Shown here: positions 15,672-26,685 of the stretch, piece after piece
How the letters are laid out: each line of letters opens with the position of its first letter
How positions within the stretch are numbered: the first letter of the stretch is position 1
Assembly (NCBI GenBank): GCA_031292385.1
Contig: JARLHE010000026.1
Span: 51,246-115,245, forward strand
Length of the DNA stretch: 64,000 bases
Reading direction: 5' to 3'
DNA from: Oligoflexia bacterium
GTDB taxonomy: Bacteria; Bdellovibrionota; UBA1018
Made by a program: the position numbers and the translations under genes
Notes under the pieces: generated by a model
What the model was told of the DNA's origin: nothing
The model's database searches: none
Seen by the model: only the letters and a program-made list of their open reading frames with translations

Positions 15672-18232
15672 GCCCGCGTCCTCTCGTAGAGCTTCAAGTA
15701 CTTCCCGGCCATCGCCTGAACCCCATGCGCTTCGCGCCAAGCCATCCGCCGCGCGAAGCGTTCGGCGCGCTCAACGAAAGCTTCGCTTGCCGCGCGCTCG
15801 ATCCGGGCCTCCAGAGCGCGGCTCGCCGCTTCCGTCACCGGCAGATCAACCCAACTCGCGTCATCGGCCGAGATTTCATCCGCAAGAATTTCATGACCGG
15901 GGATTTTCGATAAAACCAGCGGCATGCCGGCTCCGTAAGCTTCCATGGGCCCCAAGGGCATCCCTTCAAACTCGGAAAGAGATAAGAACAGATCGCTCGC
16001 CTGAATCCAACGCTCGGGCTCGCGAGTCACGCCGGCAAAGACGATATTCGCGGGCGCGGGCACGGAATAACCCAAAAACTGGAGCCTGGCGACCTCTCCC
16101 TCAAACGACTCCTGCCCCACAAAAACCAACACGGCATTCGCCCGGGTTTTTTCCGGCAGGAGATTCCAGACGGCGATCGCATGGTTCTGGCCCTTCTTCG
16201 GATGGATTCTCGCCAAATACAGAACCCACACCCGATCGGCATGCAAAACCTTAGGAACCTCCGGAATGGTCTTCGACAAGGCCTCGCGAAGCGCCAGCTT
16301 CTCCTCCGAACCGGCCAAACTCACTTCCGGGAAAAATACGCCGTTTGGAATCAGGCGGATCCGCCCGATCGGCACACCGAGCGCCGCGTAGGTCTGGCGC
16401 GCATCCTCGGACACGACCACGAGTTCGTCGCAGAGCCGGGTGAAAAATCGCTCGTAAATACGATAACGGCTCTTTTTCGAAAGGTGAATGAAGCTGTGCT
16501 GAGTGTGGACGATTCGGAGCGCGCCTAACGTCAGCGCTTTCGCGACGCACGCGTAAACCAGCGGCCCCAGGTCATGGGTATGCAAAACCGAGATCTTTTC
16601 GCGCTGACAGATTTTCAGAATCGCGAACACCGCCTTAAGCGAAAAGCCGCGCCCCTTCCTCAAGGCGTGAACCGTGATCCCCGCTTTTTCGAACTCTTGC
16701 GCGAGGGATCGAGCATCCTGCCTTTGATCGTAGCTGAAAACCGATACCTCGACCGAACCCTTGAGCCCCTGGCAAAGCGAATAAATGACCCGCTCAAGGC
16801 CGCCCGTCTCGAGATATTGGGTGACCTGAAGCACGGCGAGACGCTCGCCCTTGAAGCGACGGCGCAAGGTCAAGCCAAGATAAATGAGCGCGAACGCCGG
16901 ACCACACGCCAAAAACCAGGAAAGACCCTTCCCAAGTAAAGGAGTCATCAGAAAGCTGAAGCCGGTTAAAATTCCGACCAGCATCAGGTCGTAGGCGATC
17001 TCGGCTACCGGAAAAAAGTCGCGCAAATTCCAGTTCGTCGTGCGCCGGATATGCCGCCACCCCCCCACTCGCAGCGAAAGCTGCGTAACCAACAATCCCG
17101 CAATCGCTCCCACCCCCAAGAACTCGGCTCCAAGCGCGGGAATCACCACCAAAGCCAGGCCGAAAGAAATCGCGAGATTTTTCAGGATCCATCGGCTCTC
17201 TCCCCTGGCGCGGGCCCACGCATCATAAGGAAAGGCAAGCAGGAGATAGCTCAAGGCGTAGAGTCTTAGAAAAATCGCGACCCCGGCATAGCGATCCGTG
17301 AAAAGAAGCCGCACGATGGGACCCGCGAACACCATGAGCCCCGCCGTCGCCGGAATCAGGAGCCACGCGAGTTCGGCGACCGATTCGCGGAAGATCGCGG
17401 CCGAAGACGCCGAATCGCCCTTTCCGTGCGATTGCGCCAAGCCCGGAATCATGACCCGATTCACCGCCTGCTCAAACGAGTTGAGCGGAGGAATGGAAAG
17501 ACAGCCCAGCGAATATCCGGCGAAGTACGCGGCCGTCCCGAGCTTTGAGACCACTAACTGGTCCGCATAGTGGGTCACCACGGCGATAAGCGAGGCGAAT
17601 GATACCGGCACCGCGTATCGCAAGACCGCCCGGCACTCATTCCGATACTCCGATGGCGGAAGCGCGAGCTTCTGAATACCCGACTTCCATCCGAAATAAA
17701 CGCCCACCGCGAGTTTAAGAGCCAAACCCGCGAGATAGGCCGCGATGACGAGCCTGAGCTGACCGGTCTTAAGCGCGGCCCCCACGACCAAGGCGGTACG
17801 AAAAACCTCAAAGAAGGCGGTGAAAAAAGCGCCTTTCCACATCCTTCCGAGCGAGACCAAAGCATCGTCATGAAAGCCGGCGAGCAGTACCAAAAAGCTT
17901 CCGAAAGCAAGCAGGACGGACTGCTTCTCGATGAAGAGCGCTCCGGCCAGCAGCAAGCTGACCAAGACCGACCAGCCGAGCAGCAGCGTCCAGCTCGATT
18001 GGAAATAGCGCGAAGCCCGCTCTTTCGCCGACCAGTGATAAAGCCCGTTGTTGATTCCCGCGCTCAAGGTCAACCAAGGCATCAACCCGAGATAGAGAAA
18101 GAAAACTTTGTAATGGCCCATTTCCTCGGGAGATAAAACGCGGACCAAAACCAAGGGCAGCGAAAGGTTGGCCAGCGAAGAAAGGCTCGAAAGAATCGTC
18201 AGCGGCCAATGAGAGCTGATTTTCGTTTTCAT
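15668..18232 (-). CDS. Fusion: Wzx-type (MOP) flippase + GT4 glycosyltransferase
   Basis: An 854-residue protein. Residues 1 to about 455 are a MOP-superfamily oligosaccharide flippase: about twelve helices, beginning SSLANLSLPLVLVRVLSPEE, which would move lipid-linked repeat units across the inner membrane. After the basic link RRRFKGER (458-465) comes a full GT4 domain, residues about 465-854: TGGLERVIYSLCQGL, HTHDLGPLVYACVAKAL, VLYLARIHPKKGQNHAI and LSLSEFEGMPLGPMEAYGAG with the donor-site Glu. Both halves have full family length, so this looks like a true fusion and not a pseudogene. It is the first gene of the eight-gene operon and is divergent from an acyltransferase gene. Confidence 0.87.
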   Translation of the reverse strand: MKTKISSHWPLTILSSLSSLANLSLPLVLVRVLSPEEMGHYKVFFLYLGLMPWLTLSAGINNGLYHWSAKERASRYFQSSWTLLLGWSVLVSLLLAGALFIEKQSVLLAFGSFLVLLAGFHDDALVSLGRMWKGAFFTAFFEVFRTALVVGAALKTGQLRLVIAAYLAGLALKLAVGVYFGWKSGIQKLALPPSEYRNECRAVLRYAVPVSFASLIAVVTHYADQLVVSKLGTAAYFAGYSLGCLSIPPLNSFEQAVNRVMIPGLAQSHGKGDSASSAAIFRESVAELAWLLIPATAGLMVFAGPIVRLLFTDRYAGVAIFLRLYALSYLLLAFPYDAWARARGESRWILKNLAISFGLALVVIPALGAEFLGVGAIAGLLVTQLSLRVGGWRHIRRTTNWNLRDFFPVAEIAYDLMLVGILTGFSFLMTPLLGKGLSWFLACGPAFALIYLGLTLRRRFKGERLAVLQVTQYLETGGLERVIYSLCQGLKGSVEVSVFSYDQRQDARSLAQEFEKAGITVHALRKGRGFSLKAVFAILKICQREKISVLHTHDLGPLVYACVAKALTLGALRIVHTQHSFIHLSKKSRYRIYERFFTRLCDELVVVSEDARQTYAALGVPIGRIRLIPNGVFFPEVSLAGSEEKLALREALSKTIPEVPKVLHADRVWVLYLARIHPKKGQNHAIAVWNLLPEKTRANAVLVFVGQESFEGEVARLQFLGYSVPAPANIVFAGVTREPERWIQASDLFLSLSEFEGMPLGPMEAYGAGMPLVLSKIPGHEILADEISADDASWVDLPVTEAASRALEARIERAASEAFVERAERFARRMAWREAHGVQAMAGKYLKLYERTRA

Positions 18233-18278
18233 GTTGCTGCTTGCCTTTGCTCCGGCGGCTTCGCTAAACTGGAAAAAA

Positions 18279-18950
18279 ATGGCCCCGATCGACCCAGTCT
18301 CCCGAGTTGCGCGAGTTACCCGAGTTATAAAAGAGCGCCCCCTCTTTCTCTTTCAGTATGTCAGAACTGTCTGGCTTTTCCAGCGAACAAGAACCCTGAT
18401 TTTCGCGCTGAAGCTCGTCGGACTTTACCCCGAAGGCATTCGAATCGGCGAACGGGCGAGAATACAACGCCTACGCTGCCTCCGCACCGAATTGCCCCAT
18501 GCGCGAGTCTCCCTGGGAGAAAGAAGCATCGTCTATGAGCACGCCCGGATCGAATCCTACGGTCATGGGCAAATCGAAATCGGCCCTTGCTCCATTCTAG
18601 GCGATATCCGGATTTCATGCCGATCCCGAATCAAGATCGGAGCCCGCTTTCTGTCGAGCTGGAATGTCTTCATCCAGGATTTCGATCCGCATCCCATCGA
18701 TCCCGTGCTACGCAGAGCCCAAGTCGAAAAAATGTGCGGCCATGGGCCGGGGCCGGAAAACTGGGAATTCCCCACCGCGGCCGTCACGATCGGCGATGAT
18801 GTTTGGCTGGGAGCCAATGTCACTATCCTGAAAGGCGCCCGGATCGGATCGGGCTCGATCGTCGCGGCGGGCTCGGTCGTCGTCTCGGGCGATTGGCCGG
18901 AACGCTCGATCTTGGCGGGAAACCCGGCGAAAGTCGTCAAAACTGTATGA
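18279..18950 (+). CDS. Hexapeptide-repeat (LbetaH) acyltransferase
   Basis: About 223 residues with many imperfect hexapeptide turns ([LIV]-G-x4): IRIGERARI, VSLGERSIV, IEIGPCSILGDI, IKIGARF, VTIGDDVWLGANVTIL and IGSGSIVAAGSVV, ending ILAGNPAKVVKTV. This left-handed beta-helix is the fold of sugar O-acetyltransferases (CysE/LacA/WbbJ), which use acetyl-CoA; a catalytic His may be in the FIQDFDPHP loop. The ATG at 18279 is preferred over one at 18231, which overlaps the start of the divergent flippase gene. It is coupled to the next acyltransferase by ATGA and probably decorates the polysaccharide. Confidence 0.85.
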   Translation: MAPIDPVSRVARVTRVIKERPLFLFQYVRTVWLFQRTRTLIFALKLVGLYPEGIRIGERARIQRLRCLRTELPHARVSLGERSIVYEHARIESYGHGQIEIGPCSILGDIRISCRSRIKIGARFLSSWNVFIQDFDPHPIDPVLRRAQVEKMCGHGPGPENWEFPTAAVTIGDDVWLGANVTILKGARIGSGSIVAAGSVVVSGDWPERSILAGNPAKVVKTV

Positions 18951-19567
18951 TCGATTTACTCTTCGTATTGCCAAGCCCCAAGCACCCCCGCTACGCCCGC
19001 CCGGGCTTGCACCTTCGCTGGCGCCTCGGCTGGATCAAAGGCTGGGTATTCCGTCCCTACTGGAAGTTTCGGGAATTTTGCGGAGGCAGCCGGATTGAAA
19101 TCGGCAAACGCTTCTCGCTTCAGGGAGCCCTCGTCACGCGAGGCCCCGGGCGGGTCCGGCTCGGCGACGACTGCATCGTGGCCGATCGCTGCACGCCTTT
19201 TACTCACGCCCGAGACGCAAGTATCGAGATCGGATCCCGGGTCTTTCTGAACGGTACCCGCTTCGGATGCTCGCGACGGATCAAGATCGGCGATGATTGC
19301 ATCCTGGCCGATGCCCGGATCTTCGACACGGATTTTCACTCCGTCCACAAATCGCGAAATCTCGCCAGCTCGCCCGAGCCATTATGCGCGCCGGTTCACA
19401 TCGGAAACAACGTCTGGATCGCGGCCGGTTCGGCCATTCTCAAAGGCACCGAAATCGGCGACGATTCCGTAGTCGCCTTTGGATCGGTCGTCTCCAAAAA
19501 AATTCCGTCTGGAAAAATATTCGCCGGCAACCCGGCTATTGAAATGGCGCCGGTGCCACGCGATTGA
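18947..19567 (+). CDS. Hexapeptide-repeat (LbetaH) acyltransferase, second copy
   Basis: A 206-residue protein related in plan to the previous one: IEIGKRFSL, VRLGDDCIVADRC, IEIGSRVFL, IKIGDDCILADARIFDTDFH, VHIGNNVWIAAGSAILKGTEIGDDSVVAFGSVV and ending FAGNPAIE. FDTDFHSV carries the likely catalytic His of the acetyltransferase group. The ATG overlaps the previous stop (ATGA), so the pair is co-translated. Its 3' end overlaps the convergent gene at 19536 by 32 bases. Confidence 0.87.
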   Translation: MIDLLFVLPSPKHPRYARPGLHLRWRLGWIKGWVFRPYWKFREFCGGSRIEIGKRFSLQGALVTRGPGRVRLGDDCIVADRCTPFTHARDASIEIGSRVFLNGTRFGCSRRIKIGDDCILADARIFDTDFHSVHKSRNLASSPEPLCAPVHIGNNVWIAAGSAILKGTEIGDDSVVAFGSVVSKKIPSGKIFAGNPAIEMAPVPRD

Positions 19568-20909
19568 ACGTCGCGGGATTCGACCGTCCGTATTGAGCGA
19601 ACTCGAAACCTCTCCAGTAAGGAGCCTTGCCGCTGATGGGGCTCGCGCGATAAGCCAACACGAGCTTCACTTCCTGCCTCGCCTGCGGGAAAGTTCCCAC
19701 GAGTAACAGCAGGCCTTCCGTGGGGATCCAGCGCCCGACCTGAAAATCGACGCGCAACGAAGGCAAATCGCCGCGAGTGGCGCTCGCCACGAACGACGCC
19801 GAAAGTTGCCCTTGGCTCAGGCTTTTGACCACCAAAGAGCCCGGAATACCGGCAAGCGTTCCTTGATATTCCCCGACGATCTGATCAGCCGTCAGGATCG
19901 CGGGCGGAATATCGGTCAATTCTTGCCCGATATTTTTGATGACGGTACCGGTGATCAGGAATTTTCCTTCATATTGCGAATCCTCATAAATGCCCTGAAG
20001 CTGGCCGGTCACCGGGTCGATGGTGAGTTCGATGTCGCGCGTCGGTCCGATATCTTCATTCACATTGGTCAAAGCAGTGAGCTTCGACTGATCGGCGTCG
20101 AAAACCGCATGATCGAAACTGATCGCGGCATCGCCCGACGCATCCGAAACGATGCTGATCCGGACGCCTGGCGAAGCGTTCTGCGAGTCGAGAATCACCA
20201 GGCGATGGAAGCCATCCAACATATAGGAAGGGCACTCCGGCTGGGTAGTCACCGCCGAACACTGAATCTGGATTTTGTAGAGCCCCTCAAAATAAGGATG
20301 CAATTGGTTGTAACGATCCGTTCCCTGGCTCAAAACCATCTGGGCCTGACGCCCGACATAATCACTGTCCTGATCGGCCGTCACGATCGCGACCGCCTGG
20401 TGCGCAAAGGCCATGACTTGTTGGATATCGGCAGGTGAATTCAGTTGCTGAACCTCGGTCGTCCAATAGACCAGCACGTCGAAACGCTGATCTTCATTCG
20501 TCAAATCCGCAAAAAGGCTAATCATCCGCGCGGATGAAATCGGGCGCGCGTATTTCAGCAGACCGTCCACGGCGAAAGCATAGAGCTCCGTCGCTTCGCG
20601 GATCAGCCAATCGTCTTCGTGAATCGAGACAAACAGATCCTGGGCTTGCTTGGCGAAATCCATGAGGTTTTGCAGCGAAGCCGGATCGACCGTATGCTTA
20701 TTGCTCTCGCGCAGGGACGAAACCGTTTGATAGCGCTGATTCTGCGTATCGGTTCGAAGCGCCGCTATAGCAGCTGGAATATCGCAAACCGGAACCGAGC
20801 AGCTCGCATCGGCCCACGCCGAGCTTTGCAAAACATTCATTGGACTCGGAAGTCCGATCGAACATACCATTTGAAGAAGAATCAAAAGCGCTGCGCGAAT
20901 TTTCAACAT
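19536..20909 (-). CDS. Secreted protein of unknown function
   Basis: A 457-residue protein with a signal peptide (hydrophobic residues 5-20, cleavage possibly near AWADA). The first mature residues hold two cysteines (SCSVPVC), and two more lie near IQCSAVTTQPEC. Residues about 40-200 look helical; the C-terminal half is beta-rich with repeated Gly and Asp turns. I recognise no family. It lies between acyltransferase and phosphoglycosyltransferase genes, so a role at the cell surface is possible but only inferred from position. It is divergent from the gene at 20940 with a 30-base gap. Confidence 0.6.
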   Translation of the reverse strand: MLKIRAALLILLQMVCSIGLPSPMNVLQSSAWADASCSVPVCDIPAAIAALRTDTQNQRYQTVSSLRESNKHTVDPASLQNLMDFAKQAQDLFVSIHEDDWLIREATELYAFAVDGLLKYARPISSARMISLFADLTNEDQRFDVLVYWTTEVQQLNSPADIQQVMAFAHQAVAIVTADQDSDYVGRQAQMVLSQGTDRYNQLHPYFEGLYKIQIQCSAVTTQPECPSYMLDGFHRLVILDSQNASPGVRISIVSDASGDAAISFDHAVFDADQSKLTALTNVNEDIGPTRDIELTIDPVTGQLQGIYEDSQYEGKFLITGTVIKNIGQELTDIPPAILTADQIVGEYQGTLAGIPGSLVVKSLSQGQLSASFVASATRGDLPSLRVDFQVGRWIPTEGLLLLVGTFPQARQEVKLVLAYRASPISGKAPYWRGFEFAQYGRSNPATFNRVAPAPFQ

Positions 20910-20939
20910 GGATCAGCTCAATAGCACGACGCGTTAACG

Positions 20940-22298
20940 ATGTCGAATTTTAGCATTGAAAATACATCCCCTTTAAAGCCCCGTTTCCCTGACGGCATCC
21001 CGATCAAGATCGTCCTATTCGTGATCCTGAACTTATTCTGGTCGGCATCGTTGATGCTGCTCAATCCCGAGCTGCGGGCCCCCGAATACACGATCGAGAT
21101 TTTCACGTTTTGCCTCTTCAACGCGACCCTGACGATTTGGCTGCTCGACATTCTCGATTATTTTAATCTTTTTCATCCCATCGCCCGGCCGGATTCGATT
21201 CTTACCCTTGCCTTGATCGTTCCGCTCGCCGCGTCGGTATCGAAATACATCCTGCTCGCCCTATTCGGCGTGGTCCTGATCCGCTATCGGGCCGCGTTTC
21301 TGGTTTCCCTTCCGATCTGCGGCGCGATTTATCTCGTTCAGGTTCTCTTCGGCATCGCGTTTGTCCGCTCCGGCGCGCGCAGGAAACTGGCATTGCTGAC
21401 CTCCCGCCCGGAAGCGGCCAAGGTTCTGCGCGCTCTGCGCTCGCGAAAACTTTTGAAGTTCTACGAACCGATCTATATCGAAGATTTAGAAAATCTCACG
21501 TCGGCTCAAGCCCGAGAGCTCCGCTGGGTGATCATCTCGCGCTCGGAAATGCACTATTTCGAGCGCAACGAACGCGTCATCGAAGCCATGCTCCTCGGAA
21601 CCGAGATGCTCGATTACCGTGAGATCATCGCGCTACTTAAGGGGCATCTCGAAATAGACTCGCTGGATCTGTGGATGTATCTGACCCAATCGGTGGCCAA
21701 GGGCACGATCGCGCGATCCTATTACTCCGGCAAAGCCGTTCTCGAGCGGGTGTTCTCGGCCATTCTTTTGATCGCGCTCTCCCCGCTGCTGCTCATCGCC
21801 GCGATCGGAGTCAAGCTCACGAGCCCGGGGCCTGTTTTTTTCGGCCAAACGCGCTTGGGCTACCAAGGCAAACCCTTTACGATCTGGAAGATCCGCAGCA
21901 TGAGGCAGGACGCGGAGAGCGCCGGCCATGCCTGGTCGAAAAAAGGCGACCAGCGCGTGACGAAATTCGGCGCGTTTTTAAGAAAAACCCGCCTGGACGA
22001 GATCCCCCAGCTTTGGAACGTGATTCGCGGCGAGATGAGCTTGATTGGCCCGCGACCCGAGCGCCCCGAGTTCTACGCGCTGCTGGACAAAAAAATCCCG
22101 GCGTTTCGCACACGGCTCCTGGTCCGTCCCGGGATCACGGGCTGGGCGCAAGTCATGGGCGGCTACGCCGCAAGCATCGCCCAAACCAAGCGCAAGCTCG
22201 AATACGACCTCTTCTACATGCAGCGGATGTCGCCGAAGATCGATGTTTTAATTACGCTGAAAACCGTCGCGGTGGCCTTAAGATCCGTACTTCGCTAG
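20940..22298 (+). CDS. Initiating polyprenyl phosphoglycosyltransferase (WbaP/EpsE-like)
   Basis: A 452-residue membrane enzyme that transfers a sugar-1-phosphate to undecaprenyl phosphate, the first step of repeat-unit assembly. The N-terminal part has about four membrane helices and a soluble segment; the C-terminal catalytic part is the polyPGT domain: SPGPVFFGQTRLGYQGKPF, FTIWKIRSMRQDAE, RLDEIPQLWNVIRGEMSLIG and GPRPERPEF, with the Asp-Glu pair in RLDEIPQ. It presumably starts glycans made by the neighbouring operon. Its stop overlaps the stop of the convergent GT2 gene by four bases. Confidence 0.93.
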   Translation: MSNFSIENTSPLKPRFPDGIPIKIVLFVILNLFWSASLMLLNPELRAPEYTIEIFTFCLFNATLTIWLLDILDYFNLFHPIARPDSILTLALIVPLAASVSKYILLALFGVVLIRYRAAFLVSLPICGAIYLVQVLFGIAFVRSGARRKLALLTSRPEAAKVLRALRSRKLLKFYEPIYIEDLENLTSAQARELRWVIISRSEMHYFERNERVIEAMLLGTEMLDYREIIALLKGHLEIDSLDLWMYLTQSVAKGTIARSYYSGKAVLERVFSAILLIALSPLLLIAAIGVKLTSPGPVFFGQTRLGYQGKPFTIWKIRSMRQDAESAGHAWSKKGDQRVTKFGAFLRKTRLDEIPQLWNVIRGEMSLIGPRPERPEFYALLDKKIPAFRTRLLVRPGITGWAQVMGGYAASIAQTKRKLEYDLFYMQRMSPKIDVLITLKTVAVALRSVLR

Positions 22299-23383
22299 CG
22301 CCATTTCGCGGGCTTCTCATCAAACCGGCCCAGCCAGGCGATCGGCGCATAGGCGGATGCGATCGCGGCCGAAGGAAAGATCAGGATCGGCGCGAGAAAA
22401 ACGAGGCCGATCCGGCTTTCAAGCGAGACTCCCGCGGCGAAGACGATAAGCCCGATCACCCAAAAAGGCCGAAGCATCCGTCGGAGCGCGAGACAAGAAA
22501 TCAACGGGCCCCGGGGAGTCACTCTCAAAAACCAGCGCGTCCACTGCAGATTGCCCAAAACCATGCGCTTACGCCTTCGGAACCGCGCGTCCAGACTGAG
22601 CCTCTCGTGAGACATCCGATCAAAAACGAAAAGATTCTTCAGATAGATATTTCTGAGCTCGGGAAAAAAGATCCGAGCGGCAAGCGGCAACGCGATATCG
22701 TCGTTTTGAAACCCGATCGGGTATTTCTCCGAGCCCAGCTCCCGCCAAATTTTCTCGAGCACGTCCCTTCGAAACGCGATCGTGGCCCCATGCAGGCTGA
22801 TCGGGCCGCCCAAGCGGTTCTCGCAGGCCTTGACGAAACGCTCGTAACCCCAAAAAAGGCGGGTCACAAACGATCCCCCGTGCATCCGATACCCAGGGCC
22901 CAAAACACCGGCATCGGGGTTGAAGCGGATCGCCCGGCAGAGGTTCCCTAAAAAGCCCGCCTCCCAAATCGTTCCGGCGTCGAGCAACACAGCCCACGCC
23001 GAATCTTGGGACGATTCCCGAAAAAGCCGCTGCAAAGTTTTCCACTTGCTTCCGTAATCGACGCTGATCATCCGAAGCGGAAGCTTCGAAGCCCAGGCCT
23101 GAGCCGCTTGCTCCGTCGCGTCCGTGCAACGATCAAGCGCAAGTATGACCTCAACCGTTGCCCCGGAGCCGGGAATCTCGCTCGCCAGGCTCTCGAGCGT
23201 CACGCCGATCTTTTTCTCTTCATTATGAGCCGGAATCAGAATCGAGATCTTGAGCGCTTGGGGCTTATCGGCCGGCGAAACGGCCGGCGGGCGGCGCGCC
23301 GCGGCCGAAAGAATCAAACTGAGCGCGCCCAAGACGCAAAAAAGAAAAGTCGCGCCAAGAATGATCAAAGCGAACGCAAACAC
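22295..23383 (-). CDS. Membrane-anchored glycosyltransferase, GT2 family
   Basis: A 362-residue protein with an N-terminal helix (about 4-28), a GT-A domain beginning KISILIPAHNEEKKIG, and two or three C-terminal helices, as in cellulose-synthase-like GT2 enzymes. The metal-binding DxD position reads LLDAGTIWEAGF, that is Asp-Ala-Gly and not Asp-x-Asp, so activity may be altered. PISLHGATIAFRRDVLEKI is the typical acceptor-side segment. The start is GTG at 23383, one base after the epimerase stop, so both are in one transcript. Confidence 0.82.
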   Translation of the reverse strand: MFAFALIILGATFLFCVLGALSLILSAAARRPPAVSPADKPQALKISILIPAHNEEKKIGVTLESLASEIPGSGATVEVILALDRCTDATEQAAQAWASKLPLRMISVDYGSKWKTLQRLFRESSQDSAWAVLLDAGTIWEAGFLGNLCRAIRFNPDAGVLGPGYRMHGGSFVTRLFWGYERFVKACENRLGGPISLHGATIAFRRDVLEKIWRELGSEKYPIGFQNDDIALPLAARIFFPELRNIYLKNLFVFDRMSHERLSLDARFRRRKRMVLGNLQWTRWFLRVTPRGPLISCLALRRMLRPFWVIGLIVFAAGVSLESRIGLVFLAPILIFPSAAIASAYAPIAWLGRFDEKPAKWR

Positions 23384-23384
23384 C

Positions 23385-24347
23385 CTAGATTCCCGTCAAA
23401 AGCTCGCGCAAACCGTCCCGGAGAGCGACCTTCGCGGTCCATCCGAGAATCTCGCGAGCCCGCGTAACATCGGCGAGCGAGTGCTGAATATCGCCCGCGC
23501 GCGGAGGCGCGACCAAGACCTTCTGCGTTTGCGGATTCAAGCCCACGAGCTCGAAAAGGGTTTCCGCCAGATGACGGATGGTAATGGCCTTGCCGGTGCC
23601 CAGATTCACGGGGCTTCCCGAAAGCAGGGAAAGATTATCCGAAGCCAGCGCCGCCTGGCAGGCGCGCACGATATCGTGCACGGAAACGAAATCGCGCGTC
23701 TGATTCCCACCGCCGTTCAAGCGCAGCTGCTCCTGGATTTTCACCGCCTTCGAAAAGACCGAGATGACGCCGGAGTAAGGCGAGCTCGCCTTTTGACCGG
23801 GACCGTAAACGTTGAAGAAACGGAAGATGACCGAAGGCAGATGATACGTTCGCGCATAAAGACGAATCAGCTGCTCGGAAGCGAGCTTCTGCCCGCCGTA
23901 AAACGAAAGGGGGTCCGGGAGAGGGATTCTCTCCGAGATCGGCCCGCTCAAAACGCCTTCATGGCTCTGCGCGCCGTAAACGGCGCTCGAGCTGCTGAAA
24001 ATCATACGAATCTTCCGGGCCGCGTCCCGGGTCTCGTTTTCAGCCCGGATCAAATCCAAAATTTTCAGGGTCGAATGAGTGTTGGTCTCGTAACTGCCGA
24101 GCGGATCATTTTGGCATTCCGGGACGCTGACAATAGCCGCCCAATGAAAAACGACATCCGTGTTCTTGATCAAGGGAACCAGATCCGCTTGACTGCGCAC
24201 ATCGCCCCGGATCGCCTGCACGCCGGGAAGCGGCTGATCGGATGAATTCAAATCGACGATCGTGACTGAATGTCCCGCCTGAGCCAAAGTTTTGGCAAGA
24301 TGAGATCCGATAAAGCCCGCGCCGCCGGTAATTAAAATCCGCTTCAT
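23385..24347 (-). CDS. NAD-dependent nucleotide-sugar epimerase/dehydratase (extended SDR, GalE-like)
   Basis: A 320-residue extended SDR. The Rossmann motif TGGAGFIGSHL is at the N-terminus, the catalytic Ser-Tyr-Lys set is in FSSSSAVYG and YGGQKLASEQ, and RFFNVYGPGQ is the family nucleotide-sugar segment. GalE-like proteins interconvert UDP-sugars. The exact substrate cannot be read. The ATG at 24347 is preferred to an adjacent TTG at 24350. It is upstream of the GT2 gene in a two-gene operon. Confidence 0.87.
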   Translation of the reverse strand: MKRILITGGAGFIGSHLAKTLAQAGHSVTIVDLNSSDQPLPGVQAIRGDVRSQADLVPLIKNTDVVFHWAAIVSVPECQNDPLGSYETNTHSTLKILDLIRAENETRDAARKIRMIFSSSSAVYGAQSHEGVLSGPISERIPLPDPLSFYGGQKLASEQLIRLYARTYHLPSVIFRFFNVYGPGQKASSPYSGVISVFSKAVKIQEQLRLNGGGNQTRDFVSVHDIVRACQAALASDNLSLLSGSPVNLGTGKAITIRHLAETLFELVGLNPQTQKVLVAPPRAGDIQHSLADVTRAREILGWTAKVALRDGLRELLTGI

Positions 24348-24416
24348 CAAATGGCCCTTTCAGATAAAGGTTCAATTAGGGTATCGCGAAGATCCACGAA
24401 TAGTTAATATAACAGA

Positions 24417-26640
<2,224 letters not shown>

Positions 26641-26685
26641 CAGGGTAATGCTCTACCTTTTTTCAAACGAGTTTTACAGAGTCGA

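Noticed and set aside
21671..22951. Long plus-strand frame across the phosphoglycosyltransferase and GT2 genes.
   Set aside because: Runs through two real genes in another frame; low-complexity Arg-rich product.
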